Both the position numbers and the translations under genes were made by a program. The notes beneath the pieces are model-generated. The model was not told where the DNA came from, ran no database searches, and saw only the letters and a program-made list of their open reading frames with translations. A DNA stretch of 64,000 bases from Bretschneidera sinensis (lineage: Eukaryota > Streptophyta > Magnoliopsida > Brassicales > Akaniaceae): assembly GCA_023935145.1 (NCBI GenBank), contig CM043699.1:76669138-76733137 (forward strand), read 5' to 3'. Shown piece by piece: positions 57,169-64,000 of this stretch; position 1 is the first letter of the stretch; every line of letters starts with the position of its first letter.

Positions 57169-57774
57169 TGTTGGATCCTAGAATTAGACGAGGAATTCAC
57201 TACCCAAAAATATATATAAAAGTCAAGCTGTTTGTTGATGTCGAAAATATGTCGGATGAGCTCACGGATCCAAAGTCTCTCGGGGGTTGTGTCTTGGGGA
57301 CTCTCCGATTCTTAAGTTATTATAGGGCTTAAGGAGATAAACTGAAAAATATTTAATGTAAGTTGTGAATGTATACCTTTGATGGTGAGAGCTCGCTTAT
57401 ATAGTGTTTTGTAGTAGAATGCAATTAGAAGAGTGATTGATCACTTTAGTGTTATTATAGGAATAACATTCCCATAGATAAGATTTGAGTTATCCGTACG
57501 CTGAATTTGTTTAAATAAGAGATTATCTATAAGCTGGAGTCGCGGAGTAGTTTCAAGACATTGGTGTGGAAATACTATTATGGATTTGTTTAAATAAGAG
57601 ATTATCTGTAAGCTGGAGTTGCGGAGTAGTTTCAAGACAATGGTGTGGAAATACTATTATGCCTTTTGCTAGATGTCAGTGATTTGAATGGTTGATCTGT
57701 GTGAGTCATGAAATTACTTTTTTGCCTTTAGAGGTTGCCTCTGTGAGCTCATCAGCAGATTTTCAGCATCAACA
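57169..57774 (+). repeat. Y element, 5' LTR
   Basis: TGTTGGATCC to AGCATCAACA, 606 bp, with TGTTG/CAACA inverted ends. TATA-like CTTATATAG lies at 57395-57403. A 79-bp direct duplication (GTTTAAATAAGAG at 57509 and 57588) is inside. The PBS follows at 57777. The ORF starting at 57147 crosses the LTR start and is not a gene. Confidence 0.8.
57509..57666 (+). repeat. 79-bp tandem duplication in Y LTR
   Basis: Two units, 57509-57587 and 57588-57666, differ at only a few positions (for example CTATAAGC against CTGTAAGC, and GAGTCGCGG against GAGTTGCGG). Confidence 0.9.
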
Positions 57775-57903
57775 GATGGCGCCGTTCGTGGGAATAACAA
57801 AATAGATTTTTTTTTAAAGATGAGCCATCGATCCACAACTACAAAAAAAATACAAGATCTCGTCAGATCTAATAAAAGTCCTTATGTACAATCGAAATAT
57901 CGT

Positions 57904-58435
57904 CGAAAAATAGAATTTTGGTTATCAGATTTGACAAAATCCGACAATCAAAATTCAAATCAGGCCACATAAATAGATTCGTTAGCCTTAGATCTACATG
58001 TACGCAAAGTTTCACGACGATCAGAGATTAGAAAGTCCACAATCAAAGGCATTAAAATTCACCGAAAAATGAGATTTTGACCGTCAGATTTGTCGAAATC
58101 AAGTCTTCGAAAGTGAAATCAAGCGACACCAATAGATTCTTCGGCCTCCTCTCTACATGTGTTCAAAGTTTCATGGCGATTGAATATCAAAAAGTCATCC
58201 ATCGTAGCCATTAAAGTTCGTAAAAAAAAATATAATTTTGACTGTTAAATCTATCAAAATCTGACCATCAAAATTCGTATCAGCCCATAGAAACAGATTC
58301 TCCGGTCTTCGATCTACATTCTTACAAAGTTTCACGATAATCAGACATCGGAAAGTCATCCATTGGAGCCACTAAAGTTTGCTAGAAAAATGGAAATTTA
58401 ACTATCGATTTGCAAAAACTCGATTGTCAAAAGTC
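57904..58435 (+). repeat. About 160-bp diverged tandem repeat in Y
   Basis: Units start CGAAAAATAGAATTTTG-like at 57904, 58063, 58219 and 58382 (spacing 159, 156, 163). Shared phrases are TCTACATGT..CAAAGTTTCACG and GAAAGTC.ATC. About 3.3 copies, well diverged. Confidence 0.82.
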
Positions 58436-59542
58436 AACATCGTTGCACAAGAATCCTCCCCTGAGCTTACTAAAAAAATTTCACAGCGAACCGGTTCTCC
58501 GATTGTCGACAAACGCTCGATAAAATCGACAATGACAAAATTCATGCGGGTCAGTCCACTTCTCTCTTAATTGATCACTCCACGTCTTATGATGATTTGG
58601 TGCTCAAATTCTCTTTTATCACATAGGAATATGTCTATGCCACATGTCACACTCTCATTGAACATTCAAATTACCTTTTATCTTTTTAAATATGCTCCTA
58701 TTATATGTCCTATTTACATTGACTCCTCAAATTTTCATCATATTTTCAAAGATAATAACTAACGCAATGTCTAGTCAATGCTTAGTCAACAATCACATTA
58801 GCGGCACCTAGGTGCCATGCCATCACCAAGACAATGTCAGTTAGGCACCGCGTCACATCATTGCCATTTAGGCGCCGTGTCATCTACACCTAACGCCACA
58901 TCATCACCACTTTAATGTTACCTCATCGCCATATCAATACCACATAGGCATAATAATGTTAGTTGACTCAAACCAGTTGGTTAAACCACATTTGACTGCT
59001 TGGTTCACTACTTTGATTAACTGGTTTATCTATTTTTATATCGGTTTCGTATCCAAAAATATTGATTCCTAAGGTTTTAAGACATGCTCATTTCAAATTC
59101 GGATTCAGAATTCTCTTTTTCTAGAACTAGTCTTAGAATTTTGAAATTTGACTTCCTTGGGCAAGTTTCTTACAAACGGTCAAAGAAAAAACAGTCATTT
59201 CTTCATCAAAGTGCCTCAAAACCGCCCAAAAATCGAATCAGTAGAGCTCAAATGACCAAACATCTTGTTCGTTCACAATCAATTGGTGACATATCTAAAG
59301 TCATCACCTAGTGTAGGCCAGTGACGCATTCAAAGCCGTCAACTAATGATGCACCAGAGCAAATAATCAACTTGGGCCAAACGACCACATATGTGTTTAA
59401 ACTAGCAAGCATACCTACACACAATATGAAGAAGACTGGCCTAAAAGGTTTAAGAACACTTAGGTCTTAACCAATAGAAGACAAAAAACTATGGAACAGA
59501 AGCACTCCACAAGGCGAGATACAAATTCTAAAACATTTGGAC

Positions 59543-60503
59543 ACCTCAGCTCTAAGGAGATAACTCGAGCTACTCCAACCTCAACTCAGTTTCTCTATCA
59601 GCCCTAAGGAGGTAGCTCCGAGCTACTTCTACCTTAGACTAGTTTCTCCATCAGCCTTGGGGAGTTAGCCCGAGCTACTTCGACCTCATCTCAGCTTCTC
59701 CATCAGCTCTGAGGAGGTAACCTCGAGCTATTTTGACCTCAGCTCAGTTTCTGCATCAACTCTGAGGAAGTAGCTCTGAGCTACTTCGAACTCAATTTAG
59801 TTTCTCCGTCAGCCTTGAGGAGGTAGCCTCGAGCTACTTCAGCCTTAAACTAATTTCTCCATTGGTTTTGAAAAAGTAGCCCCGAGCTACTTTGACCGCA
59901 GGTCAATTTCTCCAGCAGCTTTGAGGACGTAGCCCCGAGCAACTTCGGCCTTAGCTCAATTTTTGCATCAGCTATGAGGAGATAGCCCCAAGCTACTTCA
60001 ACCTTAGCTCAATTTCTCCATCAACTCTAAGGAGATAGCCTTGAGCTACTTCGGTCACAGCTCAGTTTCTTCAACAACTTCGATGAGGTAGCCCTGAGCT
60101 ACTTTGGCCTCAGCTCAATTTCTCTTTCAACTTCGAGGAGGTAACCCCAAGTTACTTTGACCTCGGCTCAGTTTCTCCATTCACTCTAAGGAGGTAACCC
60201 CGAGCTACTCCAACCTTAGTCCACTTTTATCATCGACCAGATAAGGTAGCCTCAAGATACTTGGACCTCGGTCTAGTTTCTCTATAGACTCCGAGAAGGT
60301 AGCCCTAAGCTACTCCAACCTTGGTCTAGTTTCTCCATCGACCCCGATGAGGTAGCTTTGAGTTACACCAACCTCGATCCAGTTTCTCCATTAAGTCCGA
60401 GGAGGTGGCCTGAGCTATATTGATCTCGATCTAGTTTCTTCATCGACTCAAATGAGGTAGCCTCGAGCTAATCTAACCTCGGTCCAGTTTCTCCATTGAC
60501 ATC
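59543..60503 (+). repeat. 53-bp tandem array in Y, about 18 copies
   Basis: Consensus phrases per unit: CAGTTTCTCCATCAGC, GAGGAGGTAGCC and CGAGCTACTTCGACCTC. The period is 53 bp, from GAGCTA at about 59566, 59619, 59671, 59724, 59777. Each unit can form a hairpin GTAGC-(CYCGA)-GCTAC. A period not divisible by 3, plus stops, argues against coding. The array is cut by the Athila 5 LTR at 60504, so its original length is unknown. Confidence 0.93.
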
Positions 60504-62773
60504 TGATTACGCTCAAACTAATACGTGGCTATTGTGTATAGTTGAGGTGTTGATCCCACGAGGAAAAGCGAACTACAAGAGAAGATGTAGACTTTAATAC
60601 GAAACAATAAAATCCAAATGAGTAAATCTGAGTTTAATAAGGAAATAGTGTGAAGGAGTTGTGTAATTATAATGAAGAATATAATAAGGAAACAACAAGG
60701 GTCTAGAAATCCTCCCTAGGTTCGTTGCCTTATTCCACTCTCGATTAAATTGTTTTTATCTCGATTGCAAGTTTCACATCCCAAACAAGCAATCGGCAAA
60801 TATTCAATCAAAGCATATGAAAACCCTAATGTAATTGCTATGACTACTCTTTACTTTCGATTCAAGCACACATGACCTATCCTATAGATTTATCAAGAAA
60901 TGACAATATATCTCAATGACAATATTACAGTAATGGACAAACCTAAAAGATAAATCTACCGAACTCAATCACATCCAAATAACTTGACATAAGAAGAGCT
61001 TGACTAGACTTATATGGAGAAAAAGCATGCAATCACAGGATTAAGAAAATCTTCTAATTAAGTCAAAGAGTAAATCATAACAATGTTTTGACAATAAATC
61101 CAAACTACAATCGAATCAATAATGGAAAATAAGAACAACTACATCTAGGGATTCATCCCTTTACCTTGCTTGGAGATTAGTTGGCCATGGGGCTCATGCT
61201 TGAACACCGTAATGTCGAGCTCTCTCCTCAATTTCCAGCCTTGATGAATGTTTTCTTCTCAAACCCTAAGTGATTTATTTATAATACAAAAGGTCCAAGG
61301 GTGTTTTAGGGTTTCAACAATCACTAAAGTCCTAATTAGGTCATAACTCAAAGAAGGGGATCATGTGCGTGCCGTGGCTCTCACTTCCTTGTGCCGTGGC
61401 TTTGTCTGGTCTTTCGTTTCTTCACTTTCTGGAGGCTGCGACTCCCACTGAAGCTTCTTTCTTGCTTTTTTGGCTTGGTTCTAGAGGTCGAGGCTTGGGT
61501 ATTTTCAGGCGGTAGCGCACACACTCAAGACTTGATTTCTCTTCATTTTTCCTTCCACAACCATGCCTTCACTTCGGTATGCCTCGAGTCTTTGTGCTTC
61601 AAGCAATGATAACTTGTTGGTATTTATCTAAGGTTTGCATAGGTCCAACCATGGTTCAAAGATGGTTAAAGTCTAAACCAAGGTTGGAGAACTAAAGTTC
61701 AGCAAGTTAAAAGACTGCACACATATGTGTGCATCAATTTGGAGCAAGATAAGGGCAGACACACTGGTGTGCGCACTTCAGCACACAATCAGGAAAGTGT
61801 GCGCACTGCTGTGTGGAGGGGCAGCATCAGTGTGCGCCTAGGCGCCCCTCCACCAGCACTTTGGCACCTAGAATGATGTCTCCCTGACCTACACCACACC
61901 CAGGCACTCCCCACCAGCACCATGGCGTCCAGAAGGTGTGTAAAGGTGCCCTGCCCAGCGCCATGGCGCCCTTTGTTGAGAGCCTAAGCGCTAGGCACAC
62001 CAAAGCACACATGGACAGCCTGTTTTAGCCTTCTCTTAGGTATGTGAGTGTAAGGTTAAAATGCACACCACTTAGGATTGATGGAGGGCTAAGATTAAGT
62101 GATCAAGATCCAAGGGTGGAGATTGACTCACAAGAATGACCAAGAAGTGGGTGGCTATAAAAGGGGTTTCCTAGCCTCATTTTTTCATATATACAATAAC
62201 ACAAGTTTGTGACATACTTTGAGATCAATTGTAATACAAGAGAGAATTTTGTGAGAGACATAAACACAAGAGGGACTCTTTGTAGTGAGGCTGGTTGTAA
62301 AGAAGAGAGTAGTATAGAGATAGAGCATTGTAATCTTCTTTCTTCTCTTCTTGGTTTCTTCAAGAACTTGAGCTTCTTGAAGGGGATTGCTGTAACTTGT
62401 AAGAACCATTTGAATTAGTGTAGAGAGTTCAGAGGAACTCACGGGGATGTAGGCACATTGCCGAACCTCGATAAGAAATTTCTTGTCTTCTTTCTTTCTT
62501 TGATTTTCTGTTCCTGTTTTCGATTCCAATTCTTTCTACAAGTCATTCTAGACTTGGGTGTTTGGAAGATCACCACCTGGGCATCTTGTCAAGGTGATTT
62601 CCAACATAACTTTTCCTCTTCTTTTGAACTTAAAGTACCTAAAAATGCACCGAAATAGATCAATGATCCAAGAATGAAACTTTAGAGTTGTTAATGTATA
62701 AAAGTGCAATTAAAACCTAGATCAACCCTAAAATGCTAACAATTAAGTACTGTTAGTTTTATGACTCTCATCA
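60504..62773 (-). repeat. Athila copy 5, 3' LTR, interrupted
   Basis: TGATTACGCTC to GACTCTCATCA. About 1273 bp of its own sequence is interrupted by a solo Copia LTR (61615-62606). Subfamily close to copy 3 (CAAACTAATACGTGG, GTTGATCCCACGAGG). GC-rich island at 61365-61520. Confidence 0.92.
61615..62606 (+). repeat. Solo Copia LTR
   Basis: 992 bp, TGTTGGTATTT to GATTTCCAACA, with target duplication TAACT (61610-61614 and 62607-62611). Same long subfamily as 47036-48025. TATA box CTATAAAAGG at 62154-62163. A palindrome-rich GC block lies at 61700-62010 (GTGCGCAC, GCGCCATGGCGCC-like, GCCTAGGCGC). No internal sequence remains: a product of recombination between the two LTRs. Confidence 0.94.
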
Positions 62774-64000
62774 CAACCCCTAACTAGCTTATTGCTAGTC
62801 CCTAGCAATTCAAGCTAAAACAAGAAATGAATTCTACAGTAGGAATCAAAACAAAGTAAAGCAATGTTATTGTTAAACCAAGAGCAATTCACGTTTTGTC
62901 TTAGAAATTTCATATAATACACAACACATAGAATCATTAAATATCACTCAAGTCCAAAAGTAATCCAAACATCAATCTTAAAATTGTTATCGACTCTTAA
63001 CATCCATCTTACCACAATTCATTAATTCAAACACCCAGATGATTTTATGCATAACACTCATGAATACAAGTCTTGGCCTCTAAAAACATAATAAATTGCA
63101 TGACATCAATCACAAATCAAGCTCCATAGGCTTATTTTTCAAATCACTCTCCATTATTGTAGAAAAAATCACACCACCTTGGATCAATAAGTCTTTAATA
63201 AGCTTGTAACGTTAGGCTAAGGTAAAGGTTAAGAAAGAACGGGAAGGATTCAACAAGTAAAAGAACTCAATCTCTTAGTTTTAAACACAACCACTTTAAA
63301 CACTGGATAACCTTACTTCAATACCCAACTTTTTCAACCATTTTCGAGCATTTCTCTCAATAAGTCACCACTTCTTCTTCTTTTTTTTTTCTTTTCTTCT
63401 TTCTTTGCCATAATGTACTTTTTTTTTTTATAATTTCGGCATAAGACTATTCACCTCCTTTTTCATTCTTTTCTTTTCTTTTCCACAACTCCCAACTTAT
63501 CTCCTTTAATATACTTAGGTTATGATAGTAATATTTTTTCATATTTCCATCCTTACTCCTCTTAAGTGCTTCTCAACAAATGTGTATAACTAAGTTCTTT
63601 TAAAAGAAGGGTAAGGATAAAATATTTTTAGGCTCATAAAAGTAAGTAAATGGTTTATTGAAAGAAACAAGGCTTAAATTCTTTTTCAAGAAAAATGCTC
63701 AAACAGGTGACTAGCGATAGATATAGCAAGAGTAAGTTTAAAAGGCTCAAACGGTCCAAAAATGGCCTACATCATATCCTAAGTAGTGTGAATTCTAGGA
63801 ATTCACCTCAAGTGATTATCAAATAAGTTTTAGAGCTTGTCGAGACCGCAAAAATATTCACAAAACAATCGCACATAAAACTTCTCTAAATGTTTTAGAC
63901 TAATCATGCAATCTTACCGCAAACCAGAGTCTCAAACCAAATGAAGATTGACACTTCAATTATTCTCAAATCGAAGCAAGATTTAACTTCTTCTAAATGC
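62774..64000 (-). other. Athila copy 5, 3' non-coding region
   Basis: Polypurine tract at 62774-62786 (minus strand CTAGTTAGGGGTTG), then the conserved 3' region homologous to 6145-7340 of copy 2, with pyrimidine runs at 63375-63480. No gene seen up to the window end. Confidence 0.85.

Larger units (their letters stand above)
57775..60503 (+). mobile_element. Y element interior, apparently non-autonomous
   Basis: PBS TGGCGCCGTTCGTGGGAA at 57777-57794, similar to primer sites of Tat/Ogre-lineage gypsy elements (lineage is a tentative inference). A 51-codon ORF starts at ATG 57822 (MSHRSTTTKKIQDLV) but stops in the first repeat. No gag or pol domain is recognisable. The interior holds an approximately 160-bp repeat (57904-58435), unique sequence with one 75-codon ORF of unknown nature (59084-59311), and the 53-bp array. 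It is truncated at 60503 by Athila 5; the rest lies beyond the window. Confidence 0.65.
60504..64000 (-). mobile_element. Athila copy 5, 3' end
   Basis: Minus-strand element. The 3' LTR (60504-62773) is on the left, followed by the polypurine tract and non-coding 3' region; coding parts and the 5' LTR are right of the window. Left flank ACATC (60499-60503) is the predicted target duplication. Inserted in the 53-bp array of Y. Confidence 0.9.

Noticed and set aside
57147..57332. 61-codon ORF across the Y LTR start
   Set aside because: Starts in flanking DNA and runs into LTR sequence, so it cannot be an ancestral gene.
59084..59311. 75-codon ORF in the Y interior
   Set aside because: Lys/Ser-rich, no recognised domain, no second copy in the window; kept only as unknown.
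1..64000. CRISPR arrays, bacterial operons or rRNA genes
   Set aside because: None seen. Direct repeats here are LTRs, minisatellites and microsatellites, and all coding traces are plant transposable elements or a plant gene fragment.

Overview
This window is plant nuclear DNA, most likely from a eudicot, and almost all of it is a nested stack of LTR retrotransposons. I found no intact host gene. The evidence is: Ty3/gypsy Athila-type elements with tRNA-Asp-like primer binding sites; Tekay/Del-type chromovirus remnants; Ty1/copia (TNT1/Tork-like) elements with tRNA-iMet-like primer binding sites; a tnp2 (En/Spm, CACTA) transposase fragment; foldback MITEs; and a degraded copy of the plant signal peptidase complex subunit 1 gene. 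Every retroelement coding region is broken by stops, frameshifts or deletions. Many stops are TAG, TGA or TAA where relatives have CAG, CGA, TGG or CAA, as expected from methyl-cytosine deamination in silenced heterochromatin.

Layout, left to right. 1-2051 is the 3' end of a forward Athila element (copy 1). It lies in a minus-strand Copia element (copy 1; 2052-4702 and 11083-11403). That Copia's 5' LTR is split by a complete minus-strand, gag-only Athila element (copy 2; 4703-11077; target duplication AATCT). Copia 1 itself lies in the 5' LTR of a forward Tekay element (copy 1; 11404-33669). The same Tekay LTR holds a complete forward Athila element (copy 3; 13095-19872; target duplication GATGT). 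The Tekay reading frame is split after reverse transcriptase by a complete minus-strand Copia element (copy 2; 23440-29249; target duplication ATTGC). The Tekay 3' LTR is followed directly by a second primer binding site and leader fragment.

33763-34238 and 49812-52918 are the two halves of a non-coding LTR element (called X here), split by a second Tekay element (copy 2; 34239-49811; target duplication GTTGT). Inside Tekay 2 are a forward Athila element (copy 4, from 39508) whose 5' LTR carries a tnp2 fragment and whose 3' half is lost in a deletion that joins it to the Tekay integrase, and an odd Copia insertion in the 3' LTR (46601-48025; target duplication AAAAG) that has LTR U5 ends at both termini.

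52919-57168 is low-copy-looking AT-rich DNA with the signal peptidase pseudogene, a foldback repeat and a Mutator-type MITE with a 9-bp target duplication. 57169-60503 is the 5' part of another apparently non-coding LTR element (called Y), with about 160-bp repeats and an array of about 18 copies of a 53-bp, hairpin-capable repeat. 60504-64000 is the 3' end of a minus-strand Athila element (copy 5) whose LTR holds a solo Copia LTR (61615-62606; target duplication TAACT).

Nesting gives a relative order. X is older than Tekay 2, which is older than Athila 4 and the odd Copia insertion. Tekay 1 is older than Copia 1, Copia 2 and Athila 3, and Copia 1 is older than Athila 1 and 2. Y is older than Athila 5, which is older than the solo Copia LTR. 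Clade names rest on recognised motifs and remembered family resemblance; no database search was run.
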